NCBI GenBank assembly: GCA_964532995.1
Contig: CAZHJN010000029.1
Span: 1-25,300, forward strand
Source of the DNA: DTJG01 sp964532995
GTDB lineage: Bacteria; Ratteibacteria; UBA8468; B48-G9; DTJG01
Length of the DNA stretch: 25,300 nucleotides
Direction of reading: 5' to 3'
This document shows, piece after piece, positions 17,630 through 25,295 of this stretch. Numbering within the stretch: the stretch's first letter is position 1; the number at the start of each line of letters is the position of its first letter. The notes under the pieces are model-generated. The model was given only the letters and a program-made list of their open reading frames with translations, did no database searches and was not told the origin of the DNA. A program made the translations under genes and the position numbers.

Positions 17630-17838
17630 ACCCACATTTTGAATACACCATTTTCTTTTAGAACTGTTCCCCAGATTGTCGTAAGCCCGCTATCCCAGCT
17701 TCCGGGAGGCCCCGGTTCAAGACCTTTTATTTCAACCTTTTCCGGCTGGATGACTCTCTGATAAATACTGTTATCCCATTGCGTAAGTAAATCAATATCA
17801 AGAAACGTCCTTTTCTTACCCTCTACATTAATTTTCAT
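17626..17838 (-). CDS. 70-aa protein, probably a truncated N-terminal remnant of a larger glycosidase-like protein
   Basis: It is preceded by a strong ribosome-binding site GAGGGGAG (17852-17845) 6 nt before the ATG, so it is very likely translated. The sequence resembles the beginning of five-bladed beta-propeller (GH43/GH32-type) or related proteins: a DIDLLTQWDNSIYQRV stretch, then PGPPGSWDSGLTTIWGTVL and a final NGVFKMWV. In such proteins the last motif usually reads FKMWYSG and continues for several hundred residues; here a stop follows at once. It may be the stub of a deleted gene retained as the translated leader of the operon, or a genuine small protein. It is the first frame of the minus-strand operon and its TGA overlaps the ATG of the TPR gene (ATGA). 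No signal peptide. Confidence 0.6.
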   Translation of the reverse strand: MKINVEGKKRTFLDIDLLTQWDNSIYQRVIQPEKVEIKGLEPGPPGSWDSGLTTIWGTVLKENGVFKMWV

Positions 17839-17886
17839 TTTTCTCTCCCCTCATCCATTTCATTTATATTATCATATGTGAGAACT

Positions 17887-17903
17887 CTCTGACACAGTCA
17901 CAG
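17887..17903. promoter_or_regulatory. Near-palindrome in the divergent promoter region, candidate operator
   Basis: CTCTGAC-ACA-GTCACAG pairs at six of seven arm positions. It lies about 50 nt upstream of the 70-aa gene, just behind its likely -10 (TATGAT, complement of 17871-17876), where no good -35 is seen, and about 50 nt upstream of the promoter of the plus-strand operon. An activator or shared regulator binding here would fit both. Confidence 0.38.
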
Positions 17904-17952
17904 TGCATTGAAACTATCATTTCGACGGACCTGCAGCCACTTTTGTTTATTA

Positions 17953-17981
17953 TTGAAATGAAAATTGGTATCTGATATGAT
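17953..17981 (+). promoter_or_regulatory. Sigma70-type promoter of the plus-strand DUF4838/radical SAM operon
   Basis: TTGAAA (17953-17958), a 17-nt spacer and TATGAT (17976-17981). The ribosome-binding site AAGGAG (17993-17998) stands 6 nt before the ATG at 18005, so the leader would be only about 17 nt. Confidence 0.65.
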
Positions 17982-18004
17982 GATATTATGATAAGGAGCA
18001 TATC

Positions 18005-19855
18005 ATGATCATTGAATATTCAAATCTTGACAATGGCAGAAAAATTTTCTTAAACAGGGAACTGGCTGATATACTGTATCTTTGCAGGAAAAAGAAAATT
18101 TCAGTTCCTGAACTGGATATCAATATAATCAGCCTGTCTTCTCCAGCAGAGATACCTGACCGGTTAAAAGAAAAAATCAAAATCGCAATGCCAACACAGA
18201 TGAAAGATTTCAAGAGTTTTGATCAGTTATGCGAATGGGAAAATAGCATACAGGTAAGCCAGATTTTTTGTGATGGAAACAAAATCTGGATCATCGGCGG
18301 CGGACCTGAAGGTGCTTTATATGGATTTTATGAAACTGTTAAGGAAATTACAGGTGTCAGATGGTATGGAACAGCAGAAACAGATGTTTTTTTTGCTGAA
18401 CAATCAGGAAACATTGAAAAAATTCACAGACCCCTTGTTCCATTCAGAGGATTTGAATTTTCTCCCAAAAATGAGAATAAGGATTTTGCATTAAAATTTC
18501 TGAAATGGATGGTAAGAAATGGCTGGAATCTGCTTGATATCAATGCTGCGCACTGGGAAAACTTTGTGCAAAAACAGGAATTCATAAAATTATGCAATAT
18601 CTATGGAATTCGTTTAGCGATAGGCTGTCATGCAATTGACTTTTTTGTTCCTGAATCATTTCTTTCAAAAAATCCAGAATTCATGGGATTTCGCAATGGA
18701 AAAAGATGTCTCAGCAACCGAACAGGTTCTCCGGATATTGCTAAAAAATGGATGTCCAAAATACAACCGTGCTACTCAAATCAAAATTTAAGAAAGTTTT
18801 TAATACAGTCAATAAGGGACTTTGTGGAAAAACATCCTGAAACATACATATTTTCCCTCTGGCCACTTGATGGCATCAACAACTGGTGCCAGTGCGATAG
18901 GTGCAGGCAAAAAACGCCATATGAAATATTCTATCAGCTCAGCATTGAATTATCAGCTGCAATCGGAAGATTTCTACCGGTGGAACTTTTGTGTTACTCC
19001 AATATGCTCCATCTTCCTGAGAAAATGCTGCCTTTTTCTTCAAACACCTATACAATATTCTGTCCTTACCTCAGACATTATAAACATAGATTCTATGATC
19101 CCGGGTTTGAAGAATCCACTCTTACACTTGGGAAAGGATACCCTGAACCAGAACCAATCAATCCTGCTGATGATAGAGAATACGGAATTTTAATTTCCAG
19201 ATGGTTACCCTATCTTGAAAAATGCGGTTCACGACCAGGACTTTTTTCTTACTATCAACTGGTGTTCCACGATGAAACAGAAAAAAACGACAGGCAGCGG
19301 TACTTATATCATCCGGACCCGCAGCTGGTTGAAGAAGAAATAAACAAATTTATCCAGTATGGTATCAGGGTTTTTTATGACTGTTCACCACCGTACCCTG
19401 GATTCTGGCCAGACGGTAGATTTTATACGTATCTTTCCCGGCTTTTCTGGGAAAACAAAAAGCCGGTTGAAAAAATTATCAGAGAATTTTACAGAGCAAT
19501 AGCAGGAGAAAGGGCAGAAGTACTACAAAATATCATGAAAAATATTTCTTATAGGCTAAATGAGGAAAAAGAACTGCCACAGGATGTTATTAAAACAGCC
19601 CAATCAATTTTCAATCTTTTACAGGTTCCTCTTAATGAAAGATATCTTTTGTGGCTCGAATACATATCTATGGGAAAGAAAACATGGATTGCTCTCAGAC
19701 AAAATCAGATTGCACGCGCAATTGAAAACGAAAAACAGATTATTGACTTTTTTAAAAGGAATAGAAAGAGTCTTGAGGATTGTCTTAATGTTGACTGGAT
19801 GATAAAACACTCAGAATCAATCATCAAATTTTACAGCAAAAATAATGATGAATAA
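18005..19855 (+). CDS. DUF4838-family protein without signal peptide
   Basis: The 616-aa protein has the same architecture as the two exported paralogues but lacks a signal peptide and the C-terminal jelly roll, so it is probably cytoplasmic. An alpha-glucuronidase-like N-terminal domain is shown by IWIIGGGPEGALYGFYETV and GVRWYG (about 95-120). The barrel-like DUF4838 region carries the signature loop LWPLDGINNW followed by C295, C297 and C300 (CxCxxC), which probably bind a metal ion or form a structural cluster. Start and expression are fixed by a good promoter and AAGGAG. It heads the plus-strand operon, 49 nt before the radical SAM gene. Activity is unknown; a glycosidase acting on an imported oligosaccharide is the natural guess. 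Confidence 0.85.
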   Translation: MIIEYSNLDNGRKIFLNRELADILYLCRKKKISVPELDINIISLSSPAEIPDRLKEKIKIAMPTQMKDFKSFDQLCEWENSIQVSQIFCDGNKIWIIGGGPEGALYGFYETVKEITGVRWYGTAETDVFFAEQSGNIEKIHRPLVPFRGFEFSPKNENKDFALKFLKWMVRNGWNLLDINAAHWENFVQKQEFIKLCNIYGIRLAIGCHAIDFFVPESFLSKNPEFMGFRNGKRCLSNRTGSPDIAKKWMSKIQPCYSNQNLRKFLIQSIRDFVEKHPETYIFSLWPLDGINNWCQCDRCRQKTPYEIFYQLSIELSAAIGRFLPVELLCYSNMLHLPEKMLPFSSNTYTIFCPYLRHYKHRFYDPGFEESTLTLGKGYPEPEPINPADDREYGILISRWLPYLEKCGSRPGLFSYYQLVFHDETEKNDRQRYLYHPDPQLVEEEINKFIQYGIRVFYDCSPPYPGFWPDGRFYTYLSRLFWENKKPVEKIIREFYRAIAGERAEVLQNIMKNISYRLNEEKELPQDVIKTAQSIFNLLQVPLNERYLLWLEYISMGKKTWIALRQNQIARAIENEKQIIDFFKRNRKSLEDCLNVDWMIKHSESIIKFYSKNNDE

Positions 19856-19904
19856 ATTATTTATACTTTAAATCAATGACATCGTTCTGATTGAAAACTA
19901 AAAA

Positions 19905-20825
19905 ATGGCTTTTATACCGGCATATAAAAACCTGGATAAAGACAGATTTCAGGAAAAAATTCAAAAACTTGAAAAAATTCCTGAATCATGTACCCTGTGC
20001 CCGAGAAAGTGCAGAACAAACAGGATAAAAGGTGAAAAAGGGTTCTGCCGTGCGATAGCCGATCTGCGTGTTTCAAGTTATGGCGCCCACTTTGGAGAAG
20101 AAAAAATGCTGGTGGGAACGGGTGGATCAGGAACGATCTTTTTAACCTGGTGTAATCTGAGATGTAAATTCTGTCAGAATTATGATATATCTCTTGAAGG
20201 TCTCGGAACAAAAACCTCAATTGAAGAATGCGCTGAAATCATGCTGCATCTGATGAAAAGAGGGTGTCATAATATAAATCTTGTGACACCAACACATTAT
20301 CTGCCGCAACTGGTAAAGGCCATAAAAATTGCCTCAGATAAAGGACTTAATATACCTATTGTCTACAACTGCGGAGGTTATGAAAATATTGATGTTATAA
20401 AAATACTGGAAGGGCTGGTTGATATTTATATGCCTGATATAAAGTATTCAAAGTCTGAAACCGCATCTATTCTCTCAGGTGCTCCTGATTACTTTGATAG
20501 ATGCAGGGAGGCTGTCAAAGAAATGTACAGACAGGTAGGAAACATACAACTTGAAAATGGTATCGCTAAAAGAGGTCTTCTTGTAAGACATCTTGTACTT
20601 CCTGAAAATATTGCAGGAAGCAAAGAAATTTTTTCTTTTCTCAAAAACGAGATCTCACCCTCTGTTTATGTAAACATCATGGCACAGTACAGACCTTATG
20701 GTGATATTCCTGATTGCATTAACAGACGCATCACTGCAGATGAATACAGAGATGCCATTGAACAGGCCAGAAACACCGGATTGAAAAACATTATCGAGCA
20801 AAATGCATATCTTGATTTTTTCTGA
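19905..20825 (+). CDS. PflX-like radical SAM protein
   Basis: The 306-aa protein carries the radical SAM motif CNLRCKFC (C83, C87, C90), which binds the 4Fe-4S cluster that cleaves S-adenosylmethionine. Ahead of it is a second cysteine set CTLCPRKC with a later GFC (C29, C32, C36, C48). This layout matches the PflX group (COG1313), related to pyruvate-formate-lyase activating enzymes but without a proven substrate. TPTHYLP and VYNCGGYE also fit that family. No glycyl-radical enzyme is encoded in the window, so an activase role is not supported here. It lies 49 nt after the DUF4838 gene and lacks a clear Shine-Dalgarno. What a radical SAM enzyme does within a glycan operon is open: sugar epimerisation, or maturation of a partner protein. 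Confidence 0.9.
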   Translation: MAFIPAYKNLDKDRFQEKIQKLEKIPESCTLCPRKCRTNRIKGEKGFCRAIADLRVSSYGAHFGEEKMLVGTGGSGTIFLTWCNLRCKFCQNYDISLEGLGTKTSIEECAEIMLHLMKRGCHNINLVTPTHYLPQLVKAIKIASDKGLNIPIVYNCGGYENIDVIKILEGLVDIYMPDIKYSKSETASILSGAPDYFDRCREAVKEMYRQVGNIQLENGIAKRGLLVRHLVLPENIAGSKEIFSFLKNEISPSVYVNIMAQYRPYGDIPDCINRRITADEYRDAIEQARNTGLKNIIEQNAYLDFF

Positions 20826-20839
20826 AACTCTGGTATATT
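20812..20839 (+). promoter_or_regulatory. Possible internal promoter before the beta-propeller gene
   Basis: TTGATT (20812-20817), a 16-nt spacer and TATATT (20834-20839) with a TGG extended -10 element directly before it. It overlaps the end of the radical SAM gene; the start would fall near 20846, 16 nt before the next ATG, with CGGAG as ribosome-binding site. Confidence 0.4.
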
Positions 20840-20861
20840 AAAACAACTACCGGAGAAAAAA

Positions 20862-21833
20862 ATGGAAGTAAAGTGTGTGTGGTGGGATGGTTATCATAAT
20901 GCATTCACAGACATTGCAAGATTCAAAAACAGTTTTTATATTACATTCAGACACGCAACAAAACATGCGCCTGAAGGCAGAGGCGAAATCTATGTGATAT
21001 CATCAAAAAATGCAAAAAACTGGAATCTGATTCAAAAATTTCCAGGATTACCGGACAGCAGGGACCCGAAACTTTTTATTTTCAGAAAAAAGCTGGGTGT
21101 TTTATTTTTCGCTGTTTCAGACCATCCTGAATTTTTCAGGCACTGGGTGAGTGCTTATATTTCGTATTCAGAGGATGGAAAAAATTTTTCTAAACCGATA
21201 AAAATTGAAAATTACAATCTCAGGTTCTGGAGAATAAGAAACTATAAAAATGTTATTTATGCGACAACCTGCAGATCAATGCCGGAGGATAGAGGAACTT
21301 TTCTGTTCAGGTCTGAAGATGGAGTGAAATTTGATTATGTTTCAACCATTGTCAAAGAAGACCATGCAAATGAGGCAGACCTTCTGTTTGAAGGTGACAC
21401 CTGCTATGCCTTTGTCAGAAGAGAAGATTGCAAAACGCCTGTTATCGCAATCTCAAAATATCCTTTTGAGAAATGGGAAAGATATACAATGAATCTGATC
21501 GTACGGGGCCCTCACATCTTTAAATTCAAAAATAAAATATACTGCTCCGGAAGAATATTCCTCAGGCCTGATGAAAAAATTTACTCATACATAAAGAATG
21601 AAACCGATTGCACACCAAAAACAGCGATCATGGAACTTGATACAAAAAACATGATTTTAAAACCCGCTGTCATTCTTCCAAGCGGTGGTGATACTTCGTA
21701 CTGCGGCTCAATTATCTATGAAGGAAGACTTTATATCAGTTATTATTCCCAGCATGAACTTAAGAAGAAAACAAGCTGTGTTGGAAAACACGCCTCAGGA
21801 ATTTATTTAGCCTGCGGTTGTTCGATTGCTTAA
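20862..21833 (+). CDS. Sialidase/glycosidase-like beta-propeller protein
   Basis: The 323-aa protein is made of repeated beta-strand blocks typical of five- or six-bladed propellers: ISSKNAKNWNLIQKF, ISYSEDGKNFSKPIKI and FRSEDGVKFDYVSTI resemble degenerate Asp boxes (SxDGxxF/W). DSRDPKLFIF and HANEADLLFEGDTCYAFVR carry acidic residues of the type used for catalysis in related propellers, but I cannot assign a family. No signal peptide, so cytoplasmic. A CGGAG ribosome-binding site precedes the ATG. It is followed 13 nt later by the exported DUF4838 gene. It is a different protein from the sialidase-like one at 9575-10747, being shorter with little recognisable identity. Confidence 0.8.
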   Translation: MEVKCVWWDGYHNAFTDIARFKNSFYITFRHATKHAPEGRGEIYVISSKNAKNWNLIQKFPGLPDSRDPKLFIFRKKLGVLFFAVSDHPEFFRHWVSAYISYSEDGKNFSKPIKIENYNLRFWRIRNYKNVIYATTCRSMPEDRGTFLFRSEDGVKFDYVSTIVKEDHANEADLLFEGDTCYAFVRREDCKTPVIAISKYPFEKWERYTMNLIVRGPHIFKFKNKIYCSGRIFLRPDEKIYSYIKNETDCTPKTAIMELDTKNMILKPAVILPSGGDTSYCGSIIYEGRLYISYYSQHELKKKTSCVGKHASGIYLACGCSIA

Positions 21834-21834
21834 C

Positions 21835-21840
21835 AGGAAG
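21835..21840 (+). promoter_or_regulatory. Ribosome-binding site deciding the DUF4838 start
   Basis: AGGAAG, 6 nt before the ATG at 21847 and directly after the stop (21831-21833) of the beta-propeller gene. It rules against the upstream TTG at 21826. Confidence 0.6.
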
Positions 21841-21846
21841 CAGGAT

Positions 21847-24252
21847 ATGAAGAAGTCTATTATAAGTTTGCTTGTCATGCAGATGGTTGTCCTTGCAGGC
21901 ATAAAAGATAGCACAAAACCAGCGAATATTCCTCTGATAAAAGATGGTATACCGGTGGCGGCAATTGTCCTGCCGCAGGACGCTAAAATAAAGCGTCCAA
22001 AAGCTTTTGAAGCTGCAAACGAAATACAAAAATACATAAGAAAAATCTCTGATGCTGAATTACCGATCCTAACTGAGAATGAAAAAATTCCTAAGGAAAT
22101 CCAGACATTGATTTATACAGGACATACTCAAGCAGCAGGTAAAAACAAAATAAAAATACCTTCTGGATTTAACCCTTCAATCAGGCCAGATGCTTACGAG
22201 GAAGAAGGATATGTCATAAAAACCACCGGAAACAGCATCTTTATAGCCGGAAATGAAGATGGTCCATATCAGGGTACGATATACGCAGCATACGCTTTTT
22301 TAGAAAAACTCGGATGCCGCTGGTTTTTCCCAGGAGATTGGGGCGAAATAGTACCGAGAACAAAAAATCTTTCCGCTCCGGCGATTAACATTGAAGCAAA
22401 ACCCGATTTTGCGATGAGAGGAACCTGGCTTGATGGAAGATGGGGTCTTTCAGCAGAGAACAGAAAAATTCATGCACAGTGGGGAAAAAAAGTTGGGTTC
22501 AGCTCTGATTATACAGGCGGTCAAAAACTTTACCCGGTGCCAGGGGATGGATATCTTGCCCAGCCTCTTCCTCCAAAAGACTATGCTGAAACCCATCCTG
22601 AATTCTATGCTATGGATAAAACCGGAAAAAGAAATGTTACGGCAAAAAGTTCTCCTTCCTGGACAATGCTGTGTCTGTCAAATCAACAGATGCAAACCGA
22701 ATACATAAAAAATGTGAAGGAAGCATTTGAGGGAAAAAAGAAATATCCAAATGTAAGTGAAATCGGCATAGGAATCTCACCGCCTGATGGAACCCCTTAT
22801 TGCTATTGCGAAACCTGTCTTGCTCGGAGCCAGAATTTTAAGTACCCGAATTATATACATAAAACCATGCAGAGCGAAGAAGTATTTTCTTTTGCTGCAA
22901 AAATCGCAGATACATTCCCTGATAAATGGGTTTCGGTTGCTGCGTATGCCCTGAGAGAAATTCCTCCGCAGGGCGTTAAACTGAGACCGAACATGGTCGT
23001 TATGTATGCACCCATAAGCTGCTGCGTGCTTCATCCAAATGACTCAACTGCCTGCTGGAGAAGGATTGAAATGATGGAGATACTTAAACAATGGACAAAT
23101 CTCAGCAAGCATGTGTGGTTGTATGATTATACCCCGGGACTTCTTGTCAGTGGTTTTGTACCGGAAAGAGACGTTGCAAACTTTGCGATAAATGCACCTA
23201 TTTATAAAAAGATAGGATTGAAGGGTTTTGGCAGGCAGGGAAGCAATGCAATGATGGCAACCTGGATAAGCTACTATACATGCGCAAAACTCATGTGGGA
23301 TGTTAATACTGATGTCCAGGCATTAAAAAAAGATTTTTACGAGAAATTCTTTGGTAAAGAGGCAGGTCCTTATATTCAGGCATGGTGGGATGCATGTGAG
23401 GATGCTCTTCTGAAAGCCAATCTCCATATCCACGAGGACTGGCTCCTTACCCGTGTTTACACTGTTGACTTTGTAAATTCAATCCACAAGCATTATGAAC
23501 AGGCGAAAAAAGCTACAATGACAGAAGAGGAAAAACAGCGTTTCAAGATATTTGAGCTCATTGTTGAAAATCTGGAAGCATGGGCAAATATGCACGATGC
23601 CGAAATGAAACTTGATTATAAAAGAGCAAAGCAATCAGCAACAAAAATGATTGAAGCCCAGAAAAAGCTCAATGAAATTTCTGAATTTCTCATCGGCAAA
23701 GGTGGTTTTACCAATCAATGGGAGTGTTATACAAAAGGAAGGGAGATCAGACTTGGCAAGCTTGATCAACTGACAGATGGTGAATCCGGCATACTTGTTG
23801 CACCGGTACCTGTTGAAGCAAAATTCAAAAGAGACAAATTCAACGAAGGTATTATAAAACAGTGGTATCTTCCTGAATTTAACGATAAAGGATGGGAAAC
23901 AAAAAATACTTTTTATCTCTGGGACCAGCAGGATGTACCTGAAGACAGTGTGGGTCATGACTATGATGGTTATGGCTGGTACAGGTTCTGGGTGGATATT
24001 CCTTCAAAATGGATTGGTAAACCCATAAACTTTTATTGCGGGGGCGTAATAAATGAGGGCTGGGTCTGGGTAAATGGAGAGTACGCAGGACATAAATCTC
24101 ACAGAATCTGGTGGATGGGAGAACATGATTTTAATCTTGATATAACAAAACTTGTAAAACCAGGAAAAAATTTAATCACGATCAGAGTTCTCAATGACGC
24201 CGAAATCGGAGGCATGTACAGAAGAGGATTTATCTGGTCACCGGTTAGATAA
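21847..24252 (+). CDS. Exported DUF4838-family protein (glycosidase-like) with CxCxxC loop and jelly-roll domain
   Basis: The 801-aa protein has a short hydrophobic N-terminal signal (MKKSIISLLVMQMVVLAG). An alpha-glucuronidase/GH20b-like domain follows (GNEDGPYQGTIYAAYAFLEKLG, RWFFPGDWGEIVP at about 130-180), then the DUF4838 core with the loop ISPPDGTPY and C319, C321, C324. The C-terminus is a sugar-binding beta-sandwich (EGWVWVNGEYAGH). It is a full-length paralogue of the protein at 1358-3775, with shared blocks such as LLVSGFVP and a LTDGESGI/MTNGETGI motif before the C-terminal domain. The frame opens at a TTG at 21826 inside the preceding gene, but AGGAAG (21835-21840) placed 6 nt before the ATG at 21847, and the signal peptide, decide the start. 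Its stop overlaps the aldo-keto reductase start by 1 nt (TAATG). Confidence 0.88.
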   Translation: MKKSIISLLVMQMVVLAGIKDSTKPANIPLIKDGIPVAAIVLPQDAKIKRPKAFEAANEIQKYIRKISDAELPILTENEKIPKEIQTLIYTGHTQAAGKNKIKIPSGFNPSIRPDAYEEEGYVIKTTGNSIFIAGNEDGPYQGTIYAAYAFLEKLGCRWFFPGDWGEIVPRTKNLSAPAINIEAKPDFAMRGTWLDGRWGLSAENRKIHAQWGKKVGFSSDYTGGQKLYPVPGDGYLAQPLPPKDYAETHPEFYAMDKTGKRNVTAKSSPSWTMLCLSNQQMQTEYIKNVKEAFEGKKKYPNVSEIGIGISPPDGTPYCYCETCLARSQNFKYPNYIHKTMQSEEVFSFAAKIADTFPDKWVSVAAYALREIPPQGVKLRPNMVVMYAPISCCVLHPNDSTACWRRIEMMEILKQWTNLSKHVWLYDYTPGLLVSGFVPERDVANFAINAPIYKKIGLKGFGRQGSNAMMATWISYYTCAKLMWDVNTDVQALKKDFYEKFFGKEAGPYIQAWWDACEDALLKANLHIHEDWLLTRVYTVDFVNSIHKHYEQAKKATMTEEEKQRFKIFELIVENLEAWANMHDAEMKLDYKRAKQSATKMIEAQKKLNEISEFLIGKGGFTNQWECYTKGREIRLGKLDQLTDGESGILVAPVPVEAKFKRDKFNEGIIKQWYLPEFNDKGWETKNTFYLWDQQDVPEDSVGHDYDGYGWYRFWVDIPSKWIGKPINFYCGGVINEGWVWVNGEYAGHKSHRIWWMGEHDFNLDITKLVKPGKNLITIRVLNDAEIGGMYRRGFIWSPVR

Positions 24253-25295
24253 TGGAATATACCACGCTTGGAAGAACAGGATTGAATGTCAGCAGGGCTG
24301 GTTTTGGCGCATTACCGATACAGAGAACCACTCTTTCAACCGGAGTGAAAATTCTTCAGAGTGCCTTTGATGCAGGTATCAATTTTTTTGATACAGCCCG
24401 CGCATACACTGACAGTGAACAAAAACTCGGTCTTGCCTTTAAGGGTAAAAGACAGCATGTTATAATTGCAACAAAGGTACATGGTAAAACAAAGGACCAG
24501 GTGCTGAAACTTCTTGAAGAAAGCCTGGTGCAGCTGAAAACAGACTATGTTGATATTCTTCAACTTCACAATCCGGAAAAACTTCCGGATCCAGCAGATG
24601 AAAATTCAGGCTATGCTGGACTGATAGCAGCAAAAAAACAGGGAATGACAAATTTTATAGGAATAACAGCACACAGACTGTCCAATGCAAAACTGGCGAT
24701 AGAATCAAATCTATACGATGTTATTCAGTATCCATTATCCGCTTTATCTTCTGAAAAAGAAATTGAACTCATTGAACTTGCAGGAAAGAAAAATATTGGT
24801 TTCATTGCGATGAAACCCCTTTGCGGAGGACTTTTAACAGATATTGATCTGGCATTCTCGTTTCTCTGGCAGTTTGAAGATGTAATACCCATCTGGGGAA
24901 TTCAAAGAATGCGAGAATTAAAACAGATTCTTAAACTGGTGGGAAATCCTCCACCTTTTGATAAAAAGATGAAAAGAAAAATACTCCAGGAAAGAAAAAC
25001 ACTTGGAAAAGATTTCTGCAGAGGTTGTGGTTACTGTCTGCCCTGCCCCGTTGAAATACCAATCCCCATGGCAGCAAGAATGAAATTTCTTTTAAGAAGG
25101 TCTCCATACAGAAAGCTTCTTGAGCCCCAGTGGCAGGAAAGGATGATGAAAATTGAAGAATGTAAAAAATGTTATGCCTGCAGTCGGAGATGCCCCTATA
25201 AGCTGAACACCCCGCAACTGCTTGAAGAAATGCTTGCTGACTATATCAATTTTGCAAAAATTAAAGGTATCGTTATAAAAAGGAGAAAAAAATGA
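24252..25295 (+). CDS. Aldo-keto reductase with C-terminal 4Fe-4S ferredoxin domain
   Basis: The 347-aa protein is an aldo-keto reductase fold (TTLGRTGLNVSRAGFGALPIQ) with the catalytic tetrad visible as D47 (FFDTARAY), Y52, K75 (ATKVHG) and H106 (LQLHNP). From about residue 260 a ferredoxin-like tail carries CRGCGYCLPCP and CKKCYACSRRCP, enough cysteines for two 4Fe-4S clusters. Members of this AKR-ferredoxin group are widespread in anaerobes; they are taken to reduce or oxidise a carbonyl with electrons passed between NAD(P)H and the clusters, and their substrates are mostly unknown. Its ATG shares one base with the stop of the exported DUF4838 gene, so the two are translationally coupled. 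Cytoplasmic. The Fe-S centres suit an anaerobic or microaerobic host. Confidence 0.94.
   Translation: MEYTTLGRTGLNVSRAGFGALPIQRTTLSTGVKILQSAFDAGINFFDTARAYTDSEQKLGLAFKGKRQHVIIATKVHGKTKDQVLKLLEESLVQLKTDYVDILQLHNPEKLPDPADENSGYAGLIAAKKQGMTNFIGITAHRLSNAKLAIESNLYDVIQYPLSALSSEKEIELIELAGKKNIGFIAMKPLCGGLLTDIDLAFSFLWQFEDVIPIWGIQRMRELKQILKLVGNPPPFDKKMKRKILQERKTLGKDFCRGCGYCLPCPVEIPIPMAARMKFLLRRSPYRKLLEPQWQERMMKIEECKKCYACSRRCPYKLNTPQLLEEMLADYINFAKIKGIVIKRRKK
25281..25285 (+). promoter_or_regulatory. Ribosome-binding site of the next gene
   Basis: AGGAG lies 6 nt before the ATG at 25292, inside the end of the aldo-keto reductase gene. It supports the small coding fragment at the right edge. Confidence 0.6.

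Noticed and set aside
17630..17635. GTG start at 17635 for the TPR gene
   Set aside because: The ATG at 17629 gives the usual ATGA overlap with the preceding stop and leaves the signal peptide intact.
19905..20825. Pyruvate-formate-lyase activating enzyme (PflA)
   Set aside because: The extra N-terminal cysteines and overall layout match PflX-like proteins, and no glycyl-radical enzyme gene is nearby.
21826..21846. TTG start giving a longer DUF4838 protein
   Set aside because: It lies inside the preceding gene and adds seven residues before a normal signal peptide; AGGAAG is correctly spaced for the ATG at 21847.
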